DNA from: an uncultured Chitinophagaceae bacterium
Lineage (GTDB): Bacteria; Bacteroidota; Bacteroidia; Chitinophagales; Chitinophagaceae
Assembly: GCA_946885665.1 (NCBI GenBank)
Contig: CAMPGT010000160.1
Location: 1-8,961, forward strand
Direction of reading: 5' to 3'
Length of the DNA stretch: 8,961 bases
Position 1 is the stretch's first letter, and every line of letters begins with the position of its first letter. This document shows, piece by piece, positions 1 through 7,080 of the stretch. The position numbers were made by a program, and so were the translations under genes. The notes under the pieces are model-generated. The model was not told the DNA's origin, did not search any database, and worked only from the letters and a program-made list of their open reading frames with translations.

Positions 1-318
1 GCATGGATACGTACGAGCATCGGCATTATGGCTTTTGGATTCGTGGTTGTAAAATTTTCTTTGTTTGTGAAACAAATATCCATGCTGCTCGGAAAAGACA
101 TTGTTGTTCATAACCGCGGCTATTCAGCTATCGTTGGCATCATCCTGGTTGTTGCAGGCACGCTTACCACCGTGCTGTCGTACATCCGGTACCGCCGTAC
201 CGAAAGGCACCTGGAAGAAGGAAGATACACACATTCGTCGCTGCTGGTGACGATTATCACCGCACTTATTTTTTTGATCAGTGTAATTTTAATTGCCTAC
301 CTGGTAGCAACCAACTGA
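1..318 (+). CDS. DUF202 (YidH-like) membrane protein, 5' end cut off
   Basis: The reading frame is open from the first base of the window and ends at the TAA-free stop TGA at 316-318, giving 105 visible residues. The ATG at 28 is probably internal, because the codons before it read AWIRTSIGI and run into MAFGFVVVKF. Together these match the conserved first-helix signature of the DUF202/YidH family (LAWxRTxLxxxxFGFVVxKF). Three hydrophobic segments are visible, at about residues 7-25, 44-63 and 81-102, with a basic YRRTERHLEEGRY loop between the second and third. That is the usual three-helix layout of the family. Its molecular function is not established. The gene faces the LytTR regulator gene convergently, with only 4 bp between stop codons. 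Only a short N-terminal part is expected to be missing. Family call is confident; role unknown. Confidence 0.85.
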   Translation, partial: AWIRTSIGIMAFGFVVVKFSLFVKQISMLLGKDIVVHNRGYSAIVGIILVVAGTLTTVLSYIRYRRTERHLEEGRYTHSSLLVTIITALIFLISVILIAYLVATN

Positions 319-322
319 TTCC

Positions 323-1072
323 TTAATTACCCAATCTCTTTAAGAATTGATCTTTGCGGCGCGTTGACACCTCCACCACTGCGCCGTCGGTCATCGTAAC
401 ATATCCTCCTTTGCCTTTATTGAAGTTTTTGATGTATGACAGATTCACAAGATGAGAATTGTGCACCCTGAAAAAATTGTAATCGCCCAAAAGCTCGTCA
501 AATTCCTTCAATGTTTTCGCCACCAGCAATTGCTGTTTGTTTTGCAGGAAGATGGTGGTATAGTTGATACTGCTTTCGCAACGGATAATGTCACCGACAG
601 TGATAAACTCCAAACCTGACGACACGGGAACGGCTATGCGCTTTGCCGAACCATGGACGTTCCTGAAATTATGCAGCAGCGCATCGAGCTTATCCGCTGT
701 ATCCTTTTGCAGGTGTGCCGCGCTAACTTTTTGGATGGCCCGAACAAGATCCTCTGCATCGATGGGCTTCAGCAGGTAATCGAGCGCGCTGAAGCGAAAC
801 GCACGAACCGCATATTTTTCATACGCCGTTGTAAAAATCACCCCGAAGTTTTTTTCGCCGAGTTGCTCCAGCAAGTCGAATCCCGACTGATCATGCAACT
901 GCACGTCGAGAAAAACAAGGTCGGGATCATATTGCCGTATGCTGGCGATCCCGTTCTCAACGCTTGAGGCTTCACCAATGATTGCAACATGGTCCGCAGC
1001 GTTTTCTTCCACCAGCCTTTGCAGCCGTTGCACGCAATGCGTTTCGTCGTCTATGATAAGTGCTTTGATCAT
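323..1072 (-). CDS. LytTR-family response regulator
   Basis: A 249-residue regulator with an N-terminal receiver domain (about residues 3-118) and a C-terminal LytTR DNA-binding domain (about 144-247). Visible receiver residues are the acidic pair D8/D9, the phospho-acceptor D56 (in VFLDVQL), T81/T82 and the conserved K102 followed by P103. The LytTR part shows FFRVHNSHLVNL at 200-211, typical of this beta-strand DNA-binding fold. Length is normal for the LytR/AlgR type. The gene follows the TPR histidine kinase with a 6-nt gap, so the two form one transcript and are almost certainly partners: the kinase phosphorylates D56 and the regulator then binds direct-repeat promoter sites. No target sites can be named from this window. 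The gene ends 4 bp from the convergent DUF202 gene. Confidence 0.95.
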   Translation of the reverse strand: MIKALIIDDETHCVQRLQRLVEENAADHVAIIGEASSVENGIASIRQYDPDLVFLDVQLHDQSGFDLLEQLGEKNFGVIFTTAYEKYAVRAFRFSALDYLLKPIDAEDLVRAIQKVSAAHLQKDTADKLDALLHNFRNVHGSAKRIAVPVSSGLEFITVGDIIRCESSINYTTIFLQNKQQLLVAKTLKEFDELLGDYNFFRVHNSHLVNLSYIKNFNKGKGGYVTMTDGAVVEVSTRRKDQFLKRLGN

Positions 1073-1078
1073 TCGGGC

Positions 1079-3148
1079 TTAAAAGTTGAACTGGAGCGGC
1101 AGCACGATTTTAGCGAGGGTTCCATCGCCCGAGCTGTCGATATCTACAGAGGCATTCGCGCGGTGTTTTTTGTTAATCATCTCAATTCTCGCTTTTGTTA
1201 TCCGCAATCCCATCGATTTGCCCGGATGTCTTCTTCTTTGCTCTTCCCCTGGATTGGGCATCCCTACGCCATCATCCTCTACCACGCAATTAAGCGAATT
1301 TTGGCCAGACGTGATCCGCACAATAATGTTGCCCTTTGTTTTTTTAGGGGCTATGCCATGCGCGATGCTGTTTTCAACAAAAGGCTGGAGCAGCAGCGGG
1401 GGTATCATCGTATTTTCCTGGTCGATCGATTCATCTACAAAAATCCTGTAGGTAAATTTATTGTTCAGCCGAAGTGCTTCAAGGTCCATGTACAGCCCGA
1501 GCGTCTCCAAATCATCCGCCAGGCTCACCTCACTTTGTTCTGAATGTTCAAGCGTATTACGCATCAGGCGGGCAAATTTTGTGAGGAAGCGATCCGCTTC
1601 GCGGGTATTGTTCCGGGAAATAAAATCATTGATGGAATTGAGTGAATTGAAGATGAAGTGAGGATTCATTTGCAACCGGAGAACCTTCATTTCGATATCC
1701 GCCACTTCTGCGCGGAATTCGGCGAGTTTCTTCTTTTTGTTGGCATCGCTCTTTATTTTGTAGAAGATGAAGATGGCCGCGGCGGCGATTAAAAGAAGGA
1801 TCGCCCCGGCAATTGTTATGTTTCGCATCATGCGTTCCCTTTTTATTTCAGCATCGGCAAGCATCTCTTTCTTTTCAAAAGCAAACTGCATTTCGGCCCT
1901 GACTATTTTTTTCTGGTTCTCCACGTTGAGGGTGCTGTCGCGGAAAACGATATGCTGCTGAAACGCGTGGTAAGCGTTCTTAAAATCCTGCTGCTTCGCG
2001 TAAGTGTCGGATAGCGCCTGCCACGTTTCGCTTAAGCGGTCGGTTGCGCCGGTTTCTTTGGCGATGGCAAGGCTCGCATCCAGGTATTGCAATGATTTGC
2101 GGTATCTCGAAGATTGAGCGGCGCCCATTTTGGCCAACACACTGTCCGGCGCTTCTGCATAGAGCGTTCCGATCTGGTTTAATGCGATAGATGCGCTGTT
2201 TTTGTCGCCGCTTGTTGTGTAAATATCGAGCGCCCGTTTAAAATCGGCCATGGCCGATTCGTATTTGCCGAGGCGCTTATTGACCACGCCAATATTGGTG
2301 AGGTCGTTGGCGATTTTTCTCTCGTTTCCCATTTGCGTGTTGAGGGCAAGCGACTGCTGGTAATAGTCGAGCGCTTTCGGCGCGTCGTTCATCAGGTCGT
2401 AAACAACGCCGATGTTACTGAGTGTATTCGCCACGCCGCGCGTGTTGCCCGCTTTTTTATTCAGTGCGAGCGCCTGCTGCTGGTAGTCGATGGCTTTTGC
2501 ATAGGAAGATAGGTTTTTGTAGACGATGCCGATATTGCCGAGGTTGTTCGCGCGTCCGATGTCGTTGCCGGTTTTCTCCATGAGCGAGAGCCCTTTCAGG
2601 TAATAGTCGAGCGCCTTCGGATAATCGCCGAGATAGAGATACACCACGCCGGTATTGTTGAGTGAGTTTGCCATGCGCGGTTCATCGTCCAATTCTTCAA
2701 ATATTGCATACGACTTCCTGTAATACTCGAGCGCGTTGGCATAATCGGCACGGCCAACGTAGATGATCGCAATATTGTTAAACGCTTTTGCCATACCCGA
2801 GAGGTTGTTAATACGGGTGTGTATCTCCAGCGCACGCGCATACATGTTTAGCGCCATGGAGTCATTGCCTTTGGACGCATAGTTCACGCCTTTTTGCGAA
2901 TACGCTGCAGCCAGCTTCTTCTCATTTTGAAGCTTCGAAGCGAGCGCGATCAGGTCATCTGAAACTTCGAGGCCCCTATCCGGATCGGTGAAGTTGTACT
3001 CAAACGCGAGGTCATTCATCAGGTTAAAACGTACGGTATCTTCCTGCGGATGATTGTGCAGCAGATTCAATAAAGAATCGGTTACGGATTGGGCGCCCGC
3101 GGTGCAACAGGTGATCAGAAAGAGCGTAACGGCCGGAAGTTGCTTCAT
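1079..3148 (-). CDS. TPR-containing LytS-type sensor histidine kinase
   Basis: A 689-residue membrane sensor kinase. Residues 1-19 form a signal peptide (AGA before Q20), followed by a periplasmic-type TPR array at about 80-320 with weaker helical repeats to about 400, a charged coiled coil, one membrane helix at about 444-463, and a cytoplasmic kinase. The kinase has the His_kinase (LytS/YehU) motif LQMNPHFIFNSLN with H497 as predicted phospho-acceptor, then a GHKL ATPase with N box QPFVENSIAHG (588-598), G1 box DDGVGM (625-630) and G2 box GKSMGLRI (643-650). This layout is common in Bacteroidetes. The TPRs presumably detect a protein or peptide in the periplasm; the ligand is unknown. The ATG at 3148 is chosen because it gives a clean signal peptide. 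The partner regulator gene starts 6 nt downstream. No convincing promoter was found upstream. Confidence 0.95.
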   Translation of the reverse strand: MKQLPAVTLFLITCCTAGAQSVTDSLLNLLHNHPQEDTVRFNLMNDLAFEYNFTDPDRGLEVSDDLIALASKLQNEKKLAAAYSQKGVNYASKGNDSMALNMYARALEIHTRINNLSGMAKAFNNIAIIYVGRADYANALEYYRKSYAIFEELDDEPRMANSLNNTGVVYLYLGDYPKALDYYLKGLSLMEKTGNDIGRANNLGNIGIVYKNLSSYAKAIDYQQQALALNKKAGNTRGVANTLSNIGVVYDLMNDAPKALDYYQQSLALNTQMGNERKIANDLTNIGVVNKRLGKYESAMADFKRALDIYTTSGDKNSASIALNQIGTLYAEAPDSVLAKMGAAQSSRYRKSLQYLDASLAIAKETGATDRLSETWQALSDTYAKQQDFKNAYHAFQQHIVFRDSTLNVENQKKIVRAEMQFAFEKKEMLADAEIKRERMMRNITIAGAILLLIAAAAIFIFYKIKSDANKKKKLAEFRAEVADIEMKVLRLQMNPHFIFNSLNSINDFISRNNTREADRFLTKFARLMRNTLEHSEQSEVSLADDLETLGLYMDLEALRLNNKFTYRIFVDESIDQENTMIPPLLLQPFVENSIAHGIAPKKTKGNIIVRITSGQNSLNCVVEDDGVGMPNPGEEQRRRHPGKSMGLRITKARIEMINKKHRANASVDIDSSGDGTLAKIVLPLQFNF
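2241..2850 (-). repeat. In-register 120-nt TPR-coding tandem units
   Basis: The kinase's TPR array is built of 40-residue units with no indels. The helix-B signature (A-L/I/M-x-x-Y/F) recurs at residues 99, 139, 179, 219, 259 and 299, and the matching DNA recurs every 120 nt at about 2241, 2361, 2481, 2601, 2721 and 2841. Two units 240 nt apart share a 14-base run, TAATAGTCGAGCGC on the + strand, at 2361 and 2601. This suggests expansion by internal duplication, partly preserved at DNA level. The 40-residue period is longer than the 34-residue single TPR, as is usual for the TPR_12-like variant. Confidence 0.75.
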
Positions 3149-3237
3149 GAAAGTGACATTTAGGGGTTAACAACTGCACGGTTTTCCAGGGATTCATCAC
3201 GAATAATCAGTCAAGATCGGCAAAAAATAATTGTTTG

Positions 3238-3268
3238 TTGGCCGGGGCGCCACATCCATTTATGTTTA
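3238..3268 (+). promoter_or_regulatory. Candidate Bacteroidetes-type promoter for the SHOCT/barrel/K-channel cluster
   Basis: TTG at 3238-3240 and TATGTTTA at 3261-3268 are separated by 20 bp. They fit the Bacteroidetes consensus TTG-N17-23-TAnnTTTG with one mismatch, the last base. The site lies in the divergent intergenic region about 75 bp before the ATG at 3344. Such short degenerate matches arise by chance, so this is only a candidate. Confidence 0.3.
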
Positions 3269-3343
3269 CAGCAGAGATGGTGACATTCCAATTGCCGCCA
3301 ACTGTTAAAATGAATCTTTCTTCTTTCAAACAAAAACGCCGCT

Positions 3344-3949
3344 ATGCCCGTCAAAAATATGCATCGTCAGCGAAAGTTGTTGCTTATCGCAGCAGCAATA
3401 GGCTTCATTTCCGTTTTTCTTCCGTGGGTACGCATGGATGTTGGTGGATTCCTGCAGGGAATGGGTGTTGACACCAGCGTCAATGGTTTCAGGAGCGTGG
3501 GCATCCTTGTTTTCCTCTGTTTTTTGGTCACGGGTGTTCTATCGATCACCGGCAACCAACAGGCGCGCCTCGAAAAAACACCGTGGATGATCGCTCTCGG
3601 CGCCGGTGTGGTGGCGTTGCTGGGCGCGATTGGTTTTCTCGTGGGCGCAAAGAACAATATGAAGATGGGCATGGGCCTGGTGGATACAATTCCGGGTATC
3701 GGCATCTGGCTGGCCATGCTTTCTTCCATATTCATCGTTGCCGTTGCGTGGCTGCTAAAAGCCACCGGGCAAACACTTGCCGACGGCTTGACATCTGTCA
3801 AAAAAAATATTTCCTCCTCCCTTGAATCGCTGAACGGCAAGGAGACGAAGATGGCCAGGATGGAGGAACTGGAAAAGCTGATTGACATGAAAAACAGTGG
3901 TAAGATCACTGACGAAGAATTTCAGCGGCTAAAATCAAAATTATTATAG
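3344..3949 (+). CDS. Four-helix membrane protein with C-terminal SHOCT domain
   Basis: A 201-residue protein of unrecognised specific family. Four hydrophobic helices are visible at about residues 11-28, 50-69, 80-101 and 117-139. A short linker then leads to a C-terminal SHOCT domain (about 171-200: EELEKLIDMKNSGKITDEEF and following), recognisable from its L-x-x-L-x-x-x-G-x-I-T-x-E-E-F pattern. SHOCT domains are short helical oligomerisation modules at protein ends; their exact role is generally unknown. There is no enzymatic motif. The start is the ATG at 3344; an in-frame ATG five codons on (3359) is possible. The next ATG, of the beta-barrel gene, is 18 bp after the stop, so the two are probably co-transcribed. 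Confidence 0.8.
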   Translation: MPVKNMHRQRKLLLIAAAIGFISVFLPWVRMDVGGFLQGMGVDTSVNGFRSVGILVFLCFLVTGVLSITGNQQARLEKTPWMIALGAGVVALLGAIGFLVGAKNNMKMGMGLVDTIPGIGIWLAMLSSIFIVAVAWLLKATGQTLADGLTSVKKNISSSLESLNGKETKMARMEELEKLIDMKNSGKITDEEFQRLKSKLL

Positions 3950-3967
3950 ACCCCTAAACTTTTGACG

Positions 3968-4534
3968 ATGAAAAAAATACTGATTAGTTTATTCGTAGGC
4001 GTGACGATGTGTTCTACCGCATCGGCGCAATCCTTTGTTAAAGGAACGAATGCGCTCGCCGCCGGGATAGGCTTTGGCGGCAGCTTCGGCAGCTTTACCT
4101 ATGGTTCCCAATCTCCCGGCATCAGCGTTCAATACGAAAAAGGAGTTTGGGAAGTAGGCGGGCCCGGCGTGATCAGCCTCGGCGGTTATGCGGGCACAAA
4201 GGGATACAAGTACAGCGGCAGCGCCGGCGCATATCATTATTCTCAGAAGTGGAACTATACGATCATCGGCGTTCGCAGTGCCTACCATTACAACGGTATC
4301 AATAACGAGAAGTTTGACGTGTATGGCGGGTTGATGCTGTCTTACAACATTCTCAGTTATAAATACGAGGATAATGGTTCCCTTGGCCAGTATGATGCAG
4401 GTAGCTACGGCAGCGCCGCGGGATTATCTGCTTATGTAGGCGGCCGCTATTTCTTCACCGATAATGTGGGTGTTTTTGCTGAAGCGGGTTATGGCGTTTC
4501 CTATCTCACGATTGGCGCGGCGTTTTCATTCTGA
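3968..4534 (+). CDS. Small outer-membrane beta-barrel protein
   Basis: I place the start at the ATG at 3968 rather than the in-frame TTG at 3962, because MKKILISLFVGVTMCSTASA then forms a complete signal peptide with cleavage after ASA. The product is 188 residues. The mature part is rich in Gly, Tyr, Ser and alternating hydrophobic residues, for example SVQYEKGVWEVGGPGVISLG, YNILSYKYED and GGRYFFTDNVGVFAEAGYG. It ends in Phe (GAAFSF), the usual terminal residue recognised by the outer-membrane assembly machinery. The size suggests an 8-stranded barrel of the OmpX/OmpW or 'outer membrane beta-barrel' (PF13505-like) type. Function is unknown; such proteins may be adhesins, small pores or structural. 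It sits between the SHOCT protein and the potassium channel, with gaps of 18 and 29 bp. Confidence 0.8.
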   Translation: MKKILISLFVGVTMCSTASAQSFVKGTNALAAGIGFGGSFGSFTYGSQSPGISVQYEKGVWEVGGPGVISLGGYAGTKGYKYSGSAGAYHYSQKWNYTIIGVRSAYHYNGINNEKFDVYGGLMLSYNILSYKYEDNGSLGQYDAGSYGSAAGLSAYVGGRYFFTDNVGVFAEAGYGVSYLTIGAAFSF

Positions 4535-4563
4535 TCTTTCCGCCAGTCTGCCTAAATTTAAAG

Positions 4564-5397
4564 ATGAAAAAGGCAAACGGCAAAGAAAAAGGATTACAGA
4601 AATGGCAAATGCAATTGCATGAGCTCATTTATGAATCTGAAACCACCGCGGGCAAAACATTTGATATTGTTCTCCTGGTCAGCATTTTCGTGAGCATCGT
4701 CATTGTGATGCTCGACAGTGTAGCCAGTTTGCATGAGCGTTACGGCACGTTGTTCTACGCCATCGAGTGGTTCTTTACCGTTTTGTTTACGATCGAATAT
4801 ATTTTGCGGCTCATCTGCATTCGCAAGCCTTTGGGCTATATGTTCAGCATATTGGGACTTGCCGATCTTATCGCCATCATTCCCACTTATCTCAGCGTTT
4901 TATTTCCGGGATCGCAGTCGCTGCTGGTGCTGCGGGCGTTGCGGTTGTTGAGAGTGTTCCGGATTTTCCGGCTCGTTCATTTCCTTTCCGAAATGAAGTT
5001 CCTTTCTGTTGCGATTAAGAACAGCGTGCGCAAGATCAGTATTTTCATCCTGTTCGTGCTCACCACCGTCGTGATCCTTGGATCCATTATTTATCTGGTA
5101 GAAGGACAGGAGAATGGATTCGACAGCATTCCTCATTCCGTTTACTGGGCCATCGTCACCATTACCACCGTAGGGTATGGCGACATTGCCCCCGTAACGC
5201 CGCTTGGCCAGATGATTGCCAGCTTCATCATGCTGCTGGGGTACGGTATCATCGCCGTGCCCACCGGTATTATCACCACGGAGATGGCGCTTTCTGCAAA
5301 GTCTAGGAACAGCGACAACAGGGCCTGTCCTTCCTGCGGTCGCGAGGGTCACGATGAGAATGCGAAGTTTTGCAAATACTGCGGCTGGGAACTGTGA
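4564..5397 (+). CDS. Voltage-gated-type potassium channel with C-terminal zinc ribbon
   Basis: A 277-residue inner-membrane channel with the six-helix Kv plan. S1 lies at about 31-51, S2 at 62-84, S3 at 92-112, and S4 at 119-139 with arginines at 124, 127, 130, 133 and 136, each three residues apart as in a voltage sensor. S5 is at about 155-179, the pore helix at 188-200, the K+ selectivity filter TVGYGD at 202-207 and S6 at 216-240 with the AVPTG gate segment. These resemble bacterial Kv channels such as KvAP. Instead of a long cytoplasmic regulatory domain, the tail has a compact CPSC(11 residues)CKYC motif (C255, C258, C270, C273), a likely zinc ribbon. Channel identity is firm; K+ selectivity follows from the filter; voltage gating is inferred from S4. 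It is the last gene of the three-gene cluster and is followed by a terminator. Confidence 0.95.
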   Translation: MKKANGKEKGLQKWQMQLHELIYESETTAGKTFDIVLLVSIFVSIVIVMLDSVASLHERYGTLFYAIEWFFTVLFTIEYILRLICIRKPLGYMFSILGLADLIAIIPTYLSVLFPGSQSLLVLRALRLLRVFRIFRLVHFLSEMKFLSVAIKNSVRKISIFILFVLTTVVILGSIIYLVEGQENGFDSIPHSVYWAIVTITTVGYGDIAPVTPLGQMIASFIMLLGYGIIAVPTGIITTEMALSAKSRNSDNRACPSCGREGHDENAKFCKYCGWEL

Positions 5398-5442
5398 GCA
5401 GCCGCCTGATCGCATTGTTCAGTTAAGGCTGCTCCGTTTTTT
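5396..5442 (+). terminator. Intrinsic terminator overlapping the K-channel stop codon
   Basis: The 8-bp arms GAGCAGCC (5396-5403) and GGCTGCTC (5427-5434) can pair. Within the loop, CTGA (5406-5409) and TCAG (5419-5422) add a 4-bp stem with a 9-nt apical loop. Six T residues follow at 5437-5442. The first arm begins inside the channel's TGA stop, and the second arm and T-run lie inside the 3' end of the convergent mscS gene. The opposite strand has no T-run after the hairpin, so it should act mainly on + transcripts. Confidence 0.75.
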
Positions 5443-6496
5443 CTTCGTCTCCTTCCGTATGCACCAGCAGTTTTTGTATGGGAAAGGCGAAGTGAATATT
5501 TTCTTTTTCAAAAATCTCCATCAACTGTAAATTGATTTGTTGCTGAATGTCCATGTAGATATTATAATCGGGCGACAGCACATAGTACACCACTTCGAAA
5601 TTGATGCTCGATTCGCCGAACGAGAAAAGGTGCGCGCGGTCGAAGCGGGTATTGCTGACAGATTGGATAATCTGCTTTACCCAGCCCGATACCAGTTTGA
5701 GCTGCGACCGCGGTGTATCGTAGGGCAGGCGGAAACTAAAGACGACGCGCCGCTCGGCCATGCGTTTGTAATTATGTACCCGCGAATTCGTGAGATCAGT
5801 ATTGGAGAAGATGAGCTGCTCGCCGCCGAGTGTGCGTATATGCGTTGTCTTGATGCCGATATACTCCACCGAGCCGAGTTTGTCGTCTACGATGATAAAG
5901 TCGCCGATCTCAAAGGGCTTGTCGAAAAAGATCACCAGGTAGCTGAACAGGTCGCCTAAAATTGTTTGTGCCGCCAGGGCGATGGCAATACCGCCAATGC
6001 CGAGCCCGGCCACCAGGGTGGTGATGTCGTAGCCGAGGTTATCAACGAGGAAGAGGATACCGCCACACCAGAGGATCACCTGCAGGATCAGCAATATACC
6101 CCTGGCCTGTTTTTCGCGTTGTCTGTTGGAGTCTTTCGAAAGGCCCTGCGTAAAGGCGTAGCCCGCAAACGCCGTGATAATGCGAAGAACGTAAAAGGTG
6201 ACCACCACCATCACCGCCACGCGCAGTACCGACTGGAAGCGGGCGGGAAGCTTCAGGTAATGCATCGCTGAATAGATGGCCAGCACGTACAGCATCGGCA
6301 TCACAAACCGCTGTATTACACTGATTAAAAAATCGTCGAATCGCGATTTTGTTGTTGCGGTGAGCTTTTTGATTTTACTTATTACGATCGATTGAATGAT
6401 GCGCAGGGCGAGCATGGCGCCGGCAATTATTCCCAGCGCAATCAGCCAGTCGCGTACGGTGTTGTTCCAAAGCACGGTGTTCCAGAAAGATTCCAT
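5423..6496 (-). CDS. MscS-family mechanosensitive ion channel
   Basis: A 357-residue small-conductance mechanosensitive channel. Hydrophobic helices are at about 15-38, 58-80, 88-110 and 131-152, followed by the pore-lining helix GLGIGGIAIALAAQTILGDL (164-183), with the Gly/Ala packing pattern of MscS TM3. The hallmark FFDKPFEIGDFI (190-201) follows, then the beta domain and C-terminal alpha/beta domain. It has one or two more membrane helices than E. coli MscS, which is common in the family. The role is to open under membrane tension and release solutes during hypo-osmotic shock. A Bacteroidetes-type promoter candidate sits just upstream. The gene is convergent with the potassium channel, with 25 bp between stop codons, and its last codons contain half of that gene's terminator. 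Confidence 0.95.
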   Translation of the reverse strand: MESFWNTVLWNNTVRDWLIALGIIAGAMLALRIIQSIVISKIKKLTATTKSRFDDFLISVIQRFVMPMLYVLAIYSAMHYLKLPARFQSVLRVAVMVVVTFYVLRIITAFAGYAFTQGLSKDSNRQREKQARGILLILQVILWCGGILFLVDNLGYDITTLVAGLGIGGIAIALAAQTILGDLFSYLVIFFDKPFEIGDFIIVDDKLGSVEYIGIKTTHIRTLGGEQLIFSNTDLTNSRVHNYKRMAERRVVFSFRLPYDTPRSQLKLVSGWVKQIIQSVSNTRFDRAHLFSFGESSINFEVVYYVLSPDYNIYMDIQQQINLQLMEIFEKENIHFAFPIQKLLVHTEGDEEKTEQP

Positions 6497-6695
6497 CAGT
6501 AAAAATTAAGATCAACAATAAAAACCCTCAAAGGGCGCAAAGATGGCAACTGCAAACGATTCGGGAAAGGGGAGTGATTAAAATGGCATTAATTCATGTG
6601 TCGAAAATACGAATACCCGCCCGCTTCTCATGGCGAACCTGCTGCACGAATACAGGTGATTCGGCGCCGGGCAAACGTGTACGGCTGTGATGTTG
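6497..6695. other. Intergenic stretch between the MscS gene and the small helical ORF
   Basis: About 200 bp. Beyond the promoter candidate near its left end I see no convincing gene. A 35-codon ATG frame on the + strand (6583-6690) has no recognisable feature. A minus-strand frame spells DNITAVHV but lacks a start and a domain. Confidence 0.4.
6513..6541 (-). promoter_or_regulatory. Candidate promoter for the MscS gene
   Basis: Read on the minus strand, TTTG (6541-6538), a 17-bp spacer and TATTGTTG (6520-6513) match TTTG-N17-23-TAnnTTTG with one mismatch. The ATG lies 16 nt beyond the -7 box, implying a very short leader. Supported only by consensus and position. Confidence 0.35.
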
Positions 6696-6893
6696 TCAGG
6701 TGGTTTGCTTTTTGATAACCGAGAGTAATTGTTCGATGTGCTGTTCTATCGCAATTAAGGTCTCTATCATGTCGAACTGCTGTTCCTTCACCAGTGCCGA
6801 CCGGTAGTTGCGGAGCATTTTCAGATCCTGGCAGAGGCTGTCGTTCATTTCATCAAGCGACTCGCGAATGGCGTGTTGGGTTATCGTGGGCAT
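6696..6893 (-). CDS. Small helical hypothetical protein
   Basis: I do not recognise this protein. The ATG at 6893 gives 65 residues (MPTITQHAIRESLDEMNDSL onward, ending SVIKKQTT). A longer 93-residue form would need a GTG start at 6977, and its extra N-terminal part is of irregular composition, so the shorter form is preferred. The sequence is almost wholly predicted alpha-helix with heptad-like Leu/Ile/Met spacing (LKMLRNYRSALV, IETLIAIEQHIEQLL), consistent with a two-helix hairpin or a small coiled-coil dimer. There is no signal peptide or membrane segment. It is divergent from the orphan receiver gene and shares with it the repeat-rich control region at 7003-7150. Coding status is likely but not certain. 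Confidence 0.5.
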   Translation of the reverse strand: MPTITQHAIRESLDEMNDSLCQDLKMLRNYRSALVKEQQFDMIETLIAIEQHIEQLLSVIKKQTT

Positions 6894-7024
6894 TTGGCAG
6901 GCGGTTATAACGGAAGATACGCAGAAATTTTTTTTGTGACCGGCTCCAGGTTTTGATTTATCGGTTCTGTTGCGCACGATTCATGCTACCGCCGTCTCCT
7001 TAATGCCTGCCTGGCAGCATCCCG

Positions 7025-7080
7025 GGGTGATCCTCGGGTATGCCCGGACTTTATACCCGAAGAAAACCCCAGGATCACCC
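7025..7080. repeat. Nested inverted repeat (large imperfect hairpin)
   Basis: Two consecutive arms pair in nested order: GGGTGATCC (7025-7033) with GGATCACCC (7072-7080), and TCGGGTAT (7034-7041) with ATACCCGA (7053-7060). An 11-nt apical loop (7042-7052) and an 11-nt one-sided bulge (7061-7071) are left unpaired. There are 17 paired positions in all. No T-run follows on either strand, so it is not a typical terminator. It lies between divergent genes. Confidence 0.7.

Noticed and set aside
989..1543. 184-codon open frame antisense to the kinase and regulator junction
   Set aside because: It overlaps the conserved ATPase boxes of the kinase and the start of the receiver domain on the other strand and has no domain of its own.
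3149..3343. A promoter for the kinase operon on the minus strand
   Set aside because: TATTTTTT and TTGACT occur in this intergenic region, but no pair of boxes has the right spacing, so I do not annotate one.
3367..3909. 180-codon open frame antisense to the SHOCT membrane protein
   Set aside because: It is opposite a gene with clear membrane helices and a SHOCT end. Its Pro/Ser/Thr-rich product is typical of antisense reading.
4900..5415. 171-codon open frame antisense to the potassium channel
   Set aside because: It lies wholly opposite the conserved channel and terminator, has a low-complexity His/Gln/Gly-rich product and matches no family. It is a shadow of the real gene.
6574..6690. 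Minus-strand frame reading DNITAVHV, reminiscent of the end of a PP2C phosphatase domain
   Set aside because: It is only about 40 residues from that motif to its stop, has no start codon or upstream domain, and runs out of frame through the small ORF. The match is too short to be a pseudogene call.
6583..6690. 35-codon ATG frame on the + strand with a Cys-Cys pair
   Set aside because: No recognisable motif, signal peptide or promoter, and an irregular composition. It is probably chance.
7025..7080. Reading the nested inverted repeat as a transcription terminator or an insertion-sequence end
   Set aside because: No T-run follows on either strand, there is no transposase gene and no flanking target duplication.
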